Assembly: GCF_000517265.1 (NCBI RefSeq)
Contig: NZ_AYSJ01000015.1
Coordinates: forward strand, 296,947 to 360,946
DNA: 64,000 bases
Source of the DNA: Photorhabdus khanii NC19
GTDB lineage: Bacteria > Pseudomonadota > Gammaproteobacteria > Enterobacterales > Enterobacteriaceae
Reading direction: 5' to 3'
Shown: positions 45,346 through 54,866 of the stretch, piece by piece
Layout: the number at the start of each line of letters is the position of its first letter
Position numbering within the stretch: the stretch's first letter is position 1
Notes under the pieces: model-generated
What the model was told of the DNA's origin: nothing
The model's database searches: none
Seen by the model: the letters and a program-made list of their open reading frames with translations, nothing else
Program-made: the position numbers and the translations under genes

Positions 45346-46236
45346 TTATATTTCGCGAGTATTTTTTTCTCGCCAAAGGCTGGGAGAACAGCCAACTAAT
45401 CGATTAAAAAAACGGGCAAAATAGGCGGGATCCTTGAATCCAAGTTGATAAGCAACTTCAAATACAGCGCAATCACTGAAGAGTAATAACCGTTTGGCTT
45501 CACGTAGTTGACGGTCGAAAATTAATCGTTTAGGTGGGCGATTGGCAAACCGACGGCACATATCCTTTAACCGTGATTCGGTAATGCCTAGTTTATGGGC
45601 ATATTCCGGTACGGAAAGATGATGACGATAATAGTTGTCTATTAATTGGTTAAATCGCTGAAATAATCTAATTTCTCCCCGCACCCCATTGACGGGGTGG
45701 TCATCAAGGGGAATATTGCGCAATAGCAAGGTGAATAGCGCTTGCGCTAAAAATGTCAGTGATTGCGTCCGCCCGATAAAGTTATTGGATGATTCGCGGG
45801 CTATTAATGCCCAGTAATGGTTAAAAGCTTCCAGCTCTTCCGGTTTATCTGTGACAGATAAGCAAATCGCCGGAATATCCAGAATATCTTTGTTGGTAGG
45901 ATAGAGTGATTCTAATAGCGGTAATATCAGATCTTGCCGCACGGTAAGTACATATCCGTCACTGTCATCCTGAGTAAAAAAAGCATGAGGAACGGAGGGC
46001 GGCGTCAGGATAAACAGCGGTGCCTGTACAGAATAGTGTTGATCATCCAACTGCAATTCAATATGGCCGGTGATCAAAAAATGAAGCTGGAAGAAACCAT
46101 CATGGCGATGAGCTTGCATATCACGACCGAAAAATGCCGCCATTCGGCCAAAAGTTTGGTAATGCACATCATCTGTGCCTTGGGTCTCATCATAATCTTT
46201 GCTGATATCAATATTGGCAATGATAGGCCCGGTCAT
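45346..46236 (-). CDS. hpaA: AraC-family activator of 4-HPA hydroxylase genes
   Basis: The 296-residue protein has an N-terminal cupin-like sensing domain (HRHDGFFQLHFLITGHIEL near residues 40-58) and a C-terminal AraC double helix-turn-helix (LGITESRLKDMCRR and FEVAYQLGFKDPAYFARFF near 215-280). In E. coli W HpaA responds to 4-HPA and activates hpaBC. Here hpaBC lies 20 kb downstream, so activation must act on a separate promoter. It follows hpaX by 27 bases. Confidence 0.95.
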   Translation of the reverse strand: MTGPIIANIDISKDYDETQGTDDVHYQTFGRMAAFFGRDMQAHRHDGFFQLHFLITGHIELQLDDQHYSVQAPLFILTPPSVPHAFFTQDDSDGYVLTVRQDLILPLLESLYPTNKDILDIPAICLSVTDKPEELEAFNHYWALIARESSNNFIGRTQSLTFLAQALFTLLLRNIPLDDHPVNGVRGEIRLFQRFNQLIDNYYRHHLSVPEYAHKLGITESRLKDMCRRFANRPPKRLIFDRQLREAKRLLLFSDCAVFEVAYQLGFKDPAYFARFFNRLVGCSPSLWREKNTREI

Positions 46237-46263
46237 GCTGGTTTTTCCTTATATTATTGAAAA

Positions 46264-47646
46264 TTACGTTGTTGCTCTCGGTCTGGCATGTTTCATTGGG
46301 ATCGTCTGGATAATGGCTGCGCCAATGATCAGTAATCCGGCTACAAAATAGAGACCCGTATTAAAGCTCCCGGTCTGATCTTTCAGCCAGCCGATTAATA
46401 ACGGGCTGAGTGCTGAACCTATGTTACCCGTGGCGGCAATAACCGCAATGCCGATCGCTCTTGCGCGTAAGCTGATGGATTGATCCGGTGTTGTCCAAAA
46501 GACGGCCATTGCGGTAAATGAACCGGTCGAAGCCATAATAATCCCAATCAACTGAATGACACTGTGGTTGGTCAGTGACGTCAATATCCAGCCCACGGCA
46601 GCGAACAGATAGGGCAGAGCGGTATGCATTTTACGTTCCTGTAACCGGTCTGAACGGCGACTCCAGTAAACCATCCCGATAATGGTACAAAACTGAGGAA
46701 TGGCGGTCAGAATACCGATCATGATGTTACTGCTGCCCTGATTGAAACTTTGTACAATCTGTGGCGTCCAGATATTAATCGCGCTCAGTGTGTTGGTCAG
46801 GCAGAAATAGGCTAGGGTGTACATCAGCACTATTGGGGTGAAAATCTCACGCCATATACTGCGTTTTTGCATGGTTTGATGAGTTGATGAGCCTGTCGGT
46901 TGAACCGGAGCAGGTTGGTCGTTATCCATCATCTCTTGTAAGCATTTTTTATCTTCATCTGTCAACCACTTGGCTCGTTTTGGTGAATCATCAAGATAGA
47001 ACCAAACGATTATTCCCAGTAATACCGAAGGAAAACCTTCCAGCAGGAATAGCCATTGCCAACCGTGAAGGTTCAAGAGGCCATCCATTGCCAGAATGTA
47101 ACCGGAAGCCAGAGAACCAAATGCCATGGTCACCGGCATTGCCACCATAAACAGCGCATTGGCGCGGGCGCGGTAATAAGCCGGGAACCAGTAAGTCAGA
47201 TAGACTAGGATACCCGGTACGAAACCTGCTTCGGCGATACCGACCAACATACGTAAGATGTACAGACTGGTTGGTCCGGTGGCGAACATGGTGGCAGTGG
47301 AGGAGATCCCCCAAAGCACCATGATCGTGGCTATCCAGCGTCGCGCCCCGACAATACTGAGCATGATATTGCTGGGAATACCGAAGATGACATAAGTGAC
47401 ATAGAACAGGGTTGCTGCCAGACCGAACATTGTCGCGTTCAGCCCAAGATCTTTACCCATGGTCAGGCCGGCAAACCCGATATTGATTCGGTCCAGAAAC
47501 GAGAATACAAATAAGACGAACAGGAAAATAATCAGGCGACGGAATAGCTTGTTAATGATGGATTGCTGTTGTGCCGTTAGCTGCTTATGTTTAGCCGCCG
47601 GGAGATCCGACTGTTGCGCGGCAGTGGATGAATCGCTCATTGTCAT
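46264..47646 (-). CDS. hpaX: 4-hydroxyphenylacetate permease (MFS)
   Basis: A 460-residue transporter with about 12 hydrophobic helices. FVLFVFSFLDRINIGFAGLTM near the N-terminus and MLVGIAEAGFVPGILVYLTYWFP near residues 130-152 are signatures of the anion:cation symporter branch of the major facilitator family, to which HpaX belongs. It imports 4-HPA. It is 92 bases after hpaI and just before hpaA, the standard hpa order. Confidence 0.94.
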   Translation of the reverse strand: MTMSDSSTAAQQSDLPAAKHKQLTAQQQSIINKLFRRLIIFLFVLFVFSFLDRINIGFAGLTMGKDLGLNATMFGLAATLFYVTYVIFGIPSNIMLSIVGARRWIATIMVLWGISSTATMFATGPTSLYILRMLVGIAEAGFVPGILVYLTYWFPAYYRARANALFMVAMPVTMAFGSLASGYILAMDGLLNLHGWQWLFLLEGFPSVLLGIIVWFYLDDSPKRAKWLTDEDKKCLQEMMDNDQPAPVQPTGSSTHQTMQKRSIWREIFTPIVLMYTLAYFCLTNTLSAINIWTPQIVQSFNQGSSNIMIGILTAIPQFCTIIGMVYWSRRSDRLQERKMHTALPYLFAAVGWILTSLTNHSVIQLIGIIMASTGSFTAMAVFWTTPDQSISLRARAIGIAVIAATGNIGSALSPLLIGWLKDQTGSFNTGLYFVAGLLIIGAAIIQTIPMKHARPRATT

Positions 47647-47738
47647 TTTCCTTATTATTTTTTTATCTGTATTACGTTGTTATGGCAAATCAAAAGGTTG
47701 TCGGGTAAATCGGTTGTTAATGTTGGTCATTGTCAGGA

Positions 47739-48545
47739 TTAATAAACACTGGATGCAGGCGTTGCGGGAAGGTCTTTGCCCGCGCCAAACCGTGCCGCCA
47801 GCGCTTCTGCCGCGCGAGCCAGTAACGTTGTGTCGATACCGACAGCAACAAATAACGCACCGAGTTTCAGGTAATGCTCGGCAACAGCGGGGGCTGACAT
47901 CAGAATACCCGGCGCTTTACCCGCTGCTTTGATTTGAGCGATAGCCTGCTCAATCGCCGCTTTCACTTCAGGGTGATGTGGATTATTGGTAAAACCCATA
48001 TCGGAACTTAGATCCGCCGGGCCGATAAAAACACCATCCACACCGTCTACTTTAAGAATCTCCGGCAAGTTACGCAGTGCTTCACGGGTTTCTACCTGAA
48101 CCAGAACGCATATCTCATCGTTGGCACGATGCAGGTAATCAGGAATTCGATTCCAGTGAGAAGCTCTTGCCAGAGCGCTGCCTACGCCACGAATACCCTC
48201 CGGTGGGTAACGGGTGGCACGAACCGCTTCGTAAGCCTGTTCGGCGTTTTGTATCATGGGGATGAGTAAGGTTTGGGCACCCACATCCAGCAACTGCTTG
48301 ATGATCACCAGATCATTCCAGGGCGGGCGTACAACGGGATGGCTTGGATAAGGTGCAACTGCTTGCAATTGGCTCAGAATCGTCTGAACGTTGTTCGGCG
48401 CATGTTCGCCATCGATCAATAGCCAGTCGAAACCGGATCCGGCCACTAATTCTGCACTGTAGGGGCTGCAAAGCCCCAGCCATAAGCCGATTTGTGGACG
48501 GCCTGCTTTTAATGCCTGTTTAAATTTGTTGGTTAATCGATCCAT
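47739..48545 (-). CDS. hpaI: 4-hydroxy-2-oxoheptanedioate aldolase
   Basis: Class II aldolase of the HpcH/HpaI family that splits 4-hydroxy-2-oxoheptanedioate into pyruvate and succinate semialdehyde. The 268-residue sequence shows [20 protein letters not shown] and [10 protein letters not shown] near the N-terminus, [12 protein letters not shown], and the metal-binding [14 protein letters not shown] near residues 172-185. Length and motifs match enteric HpaI. It begins nine bases after hpaH. Confidence 0.96.
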   Translation of the reverse strand: MDRLTNKFKQALKAGRPQIGLWLGLCSPYSAELVAGSGFDWLLIDGEHAPNNVQTILSQLQAVAPYPSHPVVRPPWNDLVIIKQLLDVGAQTLLIPMIQNAEQAYEAVRATRYPPEGIRGVGSALARASHWNRIPDYLHRANDEICVLVQVETREALRNLPEILKVDGVDGVFIGPADLSSDMGFTNNPHHPEVKAAIEQAIAQIKAAGKAPGILMSAPAVAEHYLKLGALFVAVGIDTTLLARAAEALAARFGAGKDLPATPASSVY

Positions 48546-48554
48546 ATTTTCTCC

Positions 48555-49358
48555 TTAAACGAAATGGCAACTGATGGAACCCAGTGCGCCGTAATCCACA
48601 TGGAAAGTATCCCCTTTACGTGCCGGAACCGGGCGGGTAAAAGAGCCACCAAGGATGATTTGCCCTGCTTCAAGTTGAACACCGTGTGGTGCCAGTTTGT
48701 TTGCTAACCACGCAACACCGTTAGCTGGATGATTAAGCACTGCTGCCGCAACGCCGGATTCTTCAATCACGCCATTGCGATAGAGCAGGGCGCTGATCCA
48801 GCGCAGATCAAGCTCGTCTGGCTTAATCGGGCGGCCGCCCATAATCACTCCGCCGTTGGCGGCATTATCAGAAATCGTATCGAACACTTTGCGTGGGAGA
48901 TGGGTTTCCGGATCGGTGTTGTGGCAACGGGCGTCGATCAACTCCAGCGCCGGAATGACATAATCTGTCGCATTGTAAACATCAAACAAAGTGCAGTTTG
49001 GGCCACGCAGTGGTTTTGCCAGTATGAAGGCCAGTTCGACTTCGATACGGGGCACAATAAAGCGGTCGCAGGGAATATCGCTGCCATCAGGGAAAAACAT
49101 ATCATCCAGCAGAGCGCCATAGTCTGGCTCGCTGATTTGTGAACTGGCTTGCATGGCTTTGGAAGTCAGGCCAATTTTGTGGCCTTTGAGTACGCGACCT
49201 TCCGCAATTTTCAAATTCACCCATTCACGCTGGATGGCATAAGCGTCGTCAATAGTGATTTCAGGGTGATCCAACGAGATCTGGCGTATTTGCTGACAAC
49301 TTTTCTCTGCCTGATGCAGACGGTGTGCAACCTGTGATACGACTTCTTTCTGTAACAT
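48555..49358 (-). CDS. hpaH: 2-oxo-hept-4-ene-1,7-dioate hydratase
   Basis: A 267-residue member of the hydratase/decarboxylase (FAH-like) family. [23 protein letters not shown] near residues 59-81 and [14 protein letters not shown] near 105 are the metal-site motifs of this group. It adds water to the dienoate product of HpaG/HpaF, forming the HpaI substrate. It starts four bases after the dehydrogenase gene, so it is translated from the same message. Confidence 0.95.
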   Translation of the reverse strand: MLQKEVVSQVAHRLHQAEKSCQQIRQISLDHPEITIDDAYAIQREWVNLKIAEGRVLKGHKIGLTSKAMQASSQISEPDYGALLDDMFFPDGSDIPCDRFIVPRIEVELAFILAKPLRGPNCTLFDVYNATDYVIPALELIDARCHNTDPETHLPRKVFDTISDNAANGGVIMGGRPIKPDELDLRWISALLYRNGVIEESGVAAAVLNHPANGVAWLANKLAPHGVQLEAGQIILGGSFTRPVPARKGDTFHVDYGALGSISCHFV

Positions 49359-49362
49359 GTGG

Positions 49363-50835
49363 TTAAGCTCCTGTGTCCTCTATGCCACCAAAGCAGAGAT
49401 ATTTCACTTCCAGATAATCTTCGATGCCGTAACGTGAACCTTCTCGCCCCAGCCCCGATTGTTTAATGCCGCCGAATGGAGCGACTTCATTAGAAATCAA
49501 GCCCTCATTGATGCCGACCATGCCGCTTTCCAGCGCTTCAGCCACACGGTAGATCCGGCCGATATCACGGGAGTAAAAATAAGCTGCCAGGCCGAATTCA
49601 GTATCATTTGCCAGATGAATGGCTTCTGCCTCATCACGGAATTTGAAGAGAGGGGCGATAGGCCCGAATGTTTCCTCACGGGAGATAAGCATGGATTCAG
49701 TGACGTCAACCAGCACGGTAGGTTCGAAGAACAAGCCGCCCAGAGCGTGTGGTTTGCCGCCAGCCAGTATGCGTGCGCCATGAGAAACGGCATCACTAAT
49801 GTGTTCTTGCACTTTATCGACGGCTGCCTGATTGATTAGCGGGCCTTGCTGTGATTTGACGTCGCTGGCTGGGCCAACCTGTAATGCACTGACTGCTTGT
49901 GCCAGACGTTCTGCGAAGGTGTCATAAATAGTTTCCTGCACTAGGATACGGTTAGCACAAACGCAGGTTTGACCGCTGTTGCGGAATTTAGCGGTAAGTG
50001 CGCCCTGTACAGCGGCATCAATATCTGCGTCATCGAAAACGATAAATGGCGCATTGCCACCCAGTTCCAGTGACAGCTTTTTCACGGTATCGGCGCTTTG
50101 GGCCATCAGTAATTTGCCGACACTGGTTGAGCCGGTAAACGAGAGTTTGCGCACAATCGGGCTTTGGGTCATAACACCACCGATGGCCTTAGCCTCTTTT
50201 CCCGTGACAACATTCAGTACGCCTGCGGGAATGCCTGCTTGTTCAGCCAGCGCGGCTAAAGCCAGAGCTGAAAGTGGCGTTTCTGCGGCGGGTTTCAGTA
50301 CCAGAGTACAGCCAGCGGCCAGTGCCGGGCCAACTTTGCGGGCGATCATGGCATTAGGAAAGTTCCACGGCGTAATGGCGGCGACAACGCCGATAGGCTG
50401 TTTGATCGTGATGATCCGGCGACCGGGCAGCGGGCTTGGGATCGTTTCACCGTAGGTACGTTTACCTTCTTCCGCAAACCACTCGATGAAACTGGCACCA
50501 TAAGCGATCTCTCCCATCGCTTCCGCCTGCGGTTTCCCTTGCTCCAGACTCAACAATTCTGCCAGAGACTGTTGATTCTCCATCATTAACCGAAACCAGC
50601 GTTGCAGAAGCTGGCTGCGTTGTTTGGCGGTCATGGCTCTCCAGGCAGGCAGGGCTTGTTGAGCGGCGGCAATTGCCCGTTCGGTTTCCGCTGCGCCCAT
50701 ATTACTGACTTGTGCAATTACCTCGCCATTTGCCGGGTTAGTCACCTTAAACGTGACTTTGTTATCGGCATCGAGCCATTGCCCGTTGATATAAGCCTGC
50801 TGACGTAATAGTTCTGTATTCACATTATTTGTCAT
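49363..50835 (-). CDS. NAD(P)-dependent succinate-semialdehyde dehydrogenase
   Basis: A 490-residue aldehyde dehydrogenase close to GabD by eye. PWNFPNAMIARKVGPALAAGC near residue 153, the glutamate-containing LELGGNAPF near 257, and the catalytic Cys291 in GQTCVCANR are all present. HpaI releases succinate semialdehyde, so this enzyme would oxidise it to succinate within the operon. In the common enteric hpa order hpaF is followed by hpaH; here this gene and the transporter before it are interposed. The start overlaps the transporter stop by 11 bases. Confidence 0.9.
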   Translation of the reverse strand: MTNNVNTELLRQQAYINGQWLDADNKVTFKVTNPANGEVIAQVSNMGAAETERAIAAAQQALPAWRAMTAKQRSQLLQRWFRLMMENQQSLAELLSLEQGKPQAEAMGEIAYGASFIEWFAEEGKRTYGETIPSPLPGRRIITIKQPIGVVAAITPWNFPNAMIARKVGPALAAGCTLVLKPAAETPLSALALAALAEQAGIPAGVLNVVTGKEAKAIGGVMTQSPIVRKLSFTGSTSVGKLLMAQSADTVKKLSLELGGNAPFIVFDDADIDAAVQGALTAKFRNSGQTCVCANRILVQETIYDTFAERLAQAVSALQVGPASDVKSQQGPLINQAAVDKVQEHISDAVSHGARILAGGKPHALGGLFFEPTVLVDVTESMLISREETFGPIAPLFKFRDEAEAIHLANDTEFGLAAYFYSRDIGRIYRVAEALESGMVGINEGLISNEVAPFGGIKQSGLGREGSRYGIEDYLEVKYLCFGGIEDTGA

Positions 50836-52057
50836 TGTTTTTTTCTCCTAAAAACACTTGGATGGATTGCGTCTGTTGGTGAGAAGTTGCCAGTAGCTGA
50901 CATAACCAACTCAACCCGGCGCAAACGGCTATCACAAGGGCCATAGCAAAAGGGGTTTCATCTTGTAATAAAGAGACGGCAACGCTGGCGAGCGCCGCCA
51001 TCGCGAATTGCGAAGAGATAGCGAGTGCGCTGGCGCTGCCGGCAAGTTGACCACGATGTTGAAGTAATAAAGAGAGGCTATTAGTACCAATGGCATTAAC
51101 CAGCGATATAACCAGTACAACCAAAATAACGATAACAGTCAGGTTTTGCTGATAAAAAATAACCAGCAAAATGCCAAACAGTAATTGAGCGCTGGTTTGG
51201 ATCAATAACAGACGGGAAAGGCTGTAAACTTTCAATAACCAGACATTGAACAGCACCATCGCTATCATGCCCAGTGCATTACAGCCGAACAGTAATCCGT
51301 AGTAGTTGGCCGGAACCTGAAAATAATCGATATAGACGAAAGGCGAGCCACTGATAAAAGCGAACATGGCGGCACAAGTGAATGCCAATGTGCCGATAGT
51401 CGCCATGGCTTCACGGTCAACCAGTAATTTGCCGTAGTTTTTAAACGCGGAGATAAGTTTTCCACCGTCATTATTGGCAGGCAGCGTTTCTGGCAACAAA
51501 AATAATAATAATAACCCACTGATACAGCCAACCAGCGTCAGTAAAATAAATATGGCCTGCCAGTTGAAATAGGTTAACAGTAAGCCACCGAGTAAGGGGG
51601 CGATAAGTGGCGCTATCATCGTCACTAGCGTCATCAGTGACAGCACCCGGGGTAATTCCGCAGGGCGATAGATATCACGGGCGATGGCTCTGGCCATAAC
51701 AACGGCTGCGCCGCTGCCAAATGCTTGTAATGCACGCAGTAAAATCAAATGTTCAACTTGCGTCACCCATGTACATGCCACACTGGCGACGACGAATAAC
51801 ACCATGCCACTGAGCAACAGCTTTCTGCGTCCTAAACGGTCACTCAGTGGGCCATATAACAGCATGCCAATACAAAAACCGGCGAAAAACGCGCCTAGAG
51901 TATATTGCATTTGCCCTTGTGTCGCCTGTAGTTGCCTTGCCATTTCTGGCAAGGCTGGCAGGTACATATCAATCGACAAAGGCCCGAATGCCACCAGCGC
52001 ACCCAATAACGGGATAAGCCAGCGCGGGGGATGTTGATTAAAGGGCTTCGGCATCAC
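50825..52057 (-). CDS. Bcr/CflA-type MFS drug-resistance transporter
   Basis: A 410-residue protein with about 12 hydrophobic segments. LGALVAFGPLSIDMYLPALPEMA near the N-terminus and GPLSDRLGRRKLLL near residues 69-82 are marks of the Bcr/CflA efflux group, which exports drugs and small molecules by proton antiport. It sits inside the hpa operon, overlapping hpaF by four bases and the dehydrogenase by 11. A role in export of a catechol or semialdehyde intermediate is possible but not shown. Confidence 0.88.
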   Translation of the reverse strand: MMPKPFNQHPPRWLIPLLGALVAFGPLSIDMYLPALPEMARQLQATQGQMQYTLGAFFAGFCIGMLLYGPLSDRLGRRKLLLSGMVLFVVASVACTWVTQVEHLILLRALQAFGSGAAVVMARAIARDIYRPAELPRVLSLMTLVTMIAPLIAPLLGGLLLTYFNWQAIFILLTLVGCISGLLLLFLLPETLPANNDGGKLISAFKNYGKLLVDREAMATIGTLAFTCAAMFAFISGSPFVYIDYFQVPANYYGLLFGCNALGMIAMVLFNVWLLKVYSLSRLLLIQTSAQLLFGILLVIFYQQNLTVIVILVVLVISLVNAIGTNSLSLLLQHRGQLAGSASALAISSQFAMAALASVAVSLLQDETPFAMALVIAVCAGLSWLCQLLATSHQQTQSIQVFLGEKNNDK

Positions 52058-52443
52058 TGTTCCTTACGAAACAAGGCGTGAACGTTGTTTTGTTTGTAGT
52101 TCAGTACCGGGTCCAATTCTTCCATCGAAAAAGAGAGGGCGAGGTAACGCTGTGCCATCAGTGAGGCAAAATGTTCTTTGATCAGGCTGAATAGCATCTC
52201 GCCAACCTGTTGACGGCTTTCAAGACTGCGCCCGGTGCCGATTTTCAGCGTCATATGGACGAAAGCGTAATCATGTTGACCGTCAGCCATGTGCCAGGTA
52301 TCCAGCCAGATAGCACGGCTGCGTATTCCTGCTAATGGAAAAATGCCGGTATCCGCCAGTGCTTGATTCACTTTGGCAAACAGCGCTGGCAGATGGGCTT
52401 GTTCACGGATATTTTCCGTACATTCAGCATAAAAATGTGGCAT
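52054..52443 (-). CDS. hpaF: 5-carboxymethyl-2-hydroxymuconate delta-isomerase
   Basis: A 129-residue tautomerase-superfamily enzyme. The start at 52443 is chosen over the upstream ATG at 52488 because it gives MPHFYAECTENIREQ, exposing the catalytic Pro2 that becomes the N-terminus after Met removal, and because GGAG precedes it by six bases. The sequence matches E. coli HpaF along its length (TGIFPLAGIRSRA, ADGQHDYAFVHMTLKIG). It isomerises the HpaE product before decarboxylation. Confidence 0.95.
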   Translation of the reverse strand: MPHFYAECTENIREQAHLPALFAKVNQALADTGIFPLAGIRSRAIWLDTWHMADGQHDYAFVHMTLKIGTGRSLESRQQVGEMLFSLIKEHFASLMAQRYLALSFSMEELDPVLNYKQNNVHALFRKEQ

Positions 52444-52456
52444 AGGTGACTCCAAA

Positions 52457-53335
52457 TCAGGCTGTGGCTTGCTCATCGGTAATGTCATCAGGCAACGGGA
52501 ATACCGCGTTAACTTGCCCGGTGCCGGAACTGGGGAACAGTTCGGTCAGGAATTCCACTTTACCGTCATATTTATCCCAACCGAGCAGGCCCAGCAGCAT
52601 CACGGTATCGTGCATATTGCCTTCGCCGTAGCAGTAATCCGCATATTCCGGCAACATCTTGCAGAACTCTTTGAATTTGCCCTCTTTCCAAAGTTGTACC
52701 ACCCGGCGATCCATCTGTTCATCAAATTCGCGGGTGTAGCTGTTCATGCCCTCTTCTGCGCGCTGATCATCAATAAATCGGTGAGAAAGGGAGCCACTGG
52801 CCAGCACAGCAACTGTACCGTCATATTTCTCAATTGCTTTCAGAATGGCTTCCCCAAGACGACGACTGTCTTCAAAAGCATGAACAGTACAGAACGCGGA
52901 GATAGAGATAACTTTAAAATGTCGGTCACTATTCATGTAACGCATTGGCACCAGCGTGCCGTATTCCAGTGTCAGGCTTGGGATTTCATGTGCCTGAGCG
53001 CGCACGCCCATATTGCGCGCCTGTTCCGCGATCATTTGTCCCAATTCAGGGTTGCCGTCATATTCATAACTCATATCGCGGATGAAATGTGGCAATTCAT
53101 TACTGGTGTAAATACCGGAGAAATGGTCGGCACAATTAATGTGATAGGCACTGTTCACCAGCCAGTGGGTATCAAACACGATAATTGTATCGACACCCAT
53201 TTCACGGCAACGACGGCTAATCTCTTTGTGCCCGTCAATGGCTCCCTGACGGCAACCATGATGTTTTCCCGGTAGTTCAGACAGATACATTGATGGCACA
53301 TGTGTAATTTTGGCCGCTAACGCTAACTTACCCAT
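52457..53335 (-). CDS. hpaD: 3,4-dihydroxyphenylacetate 2,3-dioxygenase
   Basis: Extradiol ring-cleaving dioxygenase of the LigB (class III) superfamily that opens homoprotocatechuate using Fe(II) and oxygen. The 292-residue sequence begins MGKLALAAKITHVPSMYLSE and contains FDTHWLVNSAYHINC, GSLSHRFIDDQ and GEGNMHDTVMLLG, essentially as in enteric HpaD. It ends about 10 residues later than the E. coli protein. It lies 64 bases after hpaE. Confidence 0.97.
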   Translation of the reverse strand: MGKLALAAKITHVPSMYLSELPGKHHGCRQGAIDGHKEISRRCREMGVDTIIVFDTHWLVNSAYHINCADHFSGIYTSNELPHFIRDMSYEYDGNPELGQMIAEQARNMGVRAQAHEIPSLTLEYGTLVPMRYMNSDRHFKVISISAFCTVHAFEDSRRLGEAILKAIEKYDGTVAVLASGSLSHRFIDDQRAEEGMNSYTREFDEQMDRRVVQLWKEGKFKEFCKMLPEYADYCYGEGNMHDTVMLLGLLGWDKYDGKVEFLTELFPSSGTGQVNAVFPLPDDITDEQATA

Positions 53336-53399
53336 AAAATCCTCATTTGATATCAGGACGGCGAACCGGAATTCGCCGTGGTTAACGCTGATGAAACCG

Positions 53400-54866
53400 T
53401 TATACCCCCCAACGCGGGATGGGATGATCCCCCATAGAGATACAGACGTTTTTCATCTCTGCAAACACTTCAAAACTGTATTCACCGCCTTCACGGCCGG
53501 TACCGGAGGCTTTCACGCCGCCGAATGGCTGGCGCAGGTCGCGAACATTCTGGGTATTGACGAATACCATGCCTGCTTCAATATTACGGGCCAGACGCAA
53601 TACTTTGTTGACATCTTGAGTCCAGATGTAAGAAGCCAGACCATATTCCACGTCATTCGCCAGACGCAGACCTTCTGCTTCATCTTTGAATGGCAACAAA
53701 CACGCGACCGGGCCGAAGATCTCTTCCTGCGCAACGCGCATACGGTTATCGACATCCGCCAGCACTGTTGGGCGCAGGAAATTGCCACCTTTCAGGTGTT
53801 CCGGCAAATCAGTGGGTTTATCTGGGCCGCCGGCCAGCAGCGTTGCCCCTTCTTCAATACCCAGACGAATGTAACCGGAGACTTTTTCCCAATGCTGTTT
53901 GCTGATAAGCGCACCAACCTGCGTGCCGGGATCTTGTGGATCGCCAACCCGCAGACGATTCGCACGTTCAGCAAAACGTTGCACAAACTCAGGGTAGATG
54001 CTTTCTTGAATAAAAATGCGTGAACCGGCGGTACAACGTTCACCATTGATAGAGAAAATGGTGAACAGAGCGGCATCCAGTGCGCGTTCAATATCGGCGT
54101 CTTCGAAGATCAGAACCGGCGATTTACCCCCCAGCTCCATTGAATATTTTTTCAGACCGGCATTTTTCATGATCTGGCGGCCGGTTGCGGTACCGCCGGT
54201 AAAAGAGACTGCCCGAACATCGTGATGTTTCACTAATGCATCACCGGCAGTAGCACCGTATCCTTGCACTACGTTTAAAACACCGGCAGGGATCCCGGCT
54301 TCCAGCGCCAGCTCCCCCAGACGGTTTGCAGTTAATGGGGAAAGTTCTGACATTTTCAGCACCGCAGTGTTACCCAGTGCCAAACAGGGGGCGACTTTCC
54401 AGGTCGCGGTCATAAATGGCACATTCCACGGCGAAATCAGCGCACAAACACCGACTGGCTGCACCAGCGTATAGTTGAGCATCTTGTCGTCAACCGGATA
54501 GGTCCGGCCATTCATTTGCTGACAAATCTCAGCAAAGAAGTTGAAGTTGTGAGAAGCGCGTGGGATCAGGACATTTTGCGTTTGATGAATAGGCAAACCG
54601 GTATCTTTAGTTTCCATTGCCGCGATTTCAGGCACATTCTCATCAATCAGTGCGCCTAAACGGCGCATCAGGCGTGCACGTTCTTTCATCGGCAGATCAG
54701 CCCATTTGGGGAAGGCTGCTTTTGCTGCTGCAACCGCTTGATCAATCTCTTCTTGACCACCAGAAGCCACTTCAGCCAGCACTTCACCGCTAGCCGGGTT
54801 GGTGGTTGCAAAATATTCTTTACTGCTGACGTTCTTGCCGTTGATCCAATGATTAATCATCGTCAT
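53400..54866 (-). CDS. hpaE: 5-carboxymethyl-2-hydroxymuconate semialdehyde dehydrogenase
   Basis: A 488-residue NAD-dependent aldehyde dehydrogenase. SPWNVPFMTATWKVAPCLALGN near residue 145, SMELGGKSPVLIFEDAD near 250 and the catalytic Cys278 in GERCTAGSR are visible. It oxidises the ring-cleavage semialdehyde made by HpaD. The start overlaps the second hpaG gene by four bases (ATGA). Position and sequence agree with enteric hpaE. Confidence 0.96.
   Translation of the reverse strand: MTMINHWINGKNVSSKEYFATTNPASGEVLAEVASGGQEEIDQAVAAAKAAFPKWADLPMKERARLMRRLGALIDENVPEIAAMETKDTGLPIHQTQNVLIPRASHNFNFFAEICQQMNGRTYPVDDKMLNYTLVQPVGVCALISPWNVPFMTATWKVAPCLALGNTAVLKMSELSPLTANRLGELALEAGIPAGVLNVVQGYGATAGDALVKHHDVRAVSFTGGTATGRQIMKNAGLKKYSMELGGKSPVLIFEDADIERALDAALFTIFSINGERCTAGSRIFIQESIYPEFVQRFAERANRLRVGDPQDPGTQVGALISKQHWEKVSGYIRLGIEEGATLLAGGPDKPTDLPEHLKGGNFLRPTVLADVDNRMRVAQEEIFGPVACLLPFKDEAEGLRLANDVEYGLASYIWTQDVNKVLRLARNIEAGMVFVNTQNVRDLRQPFGGVKASGTGREGGEYSFEVFAEMKNVCISMGDHPIPRWGV

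Noticed and set aside
52469-53275. 268-codon open frame on the plus strand
   Set aside because: Exact antisense of hpaD, whose protein sequence is strongly conserved; no ribosome site or recognisable product.
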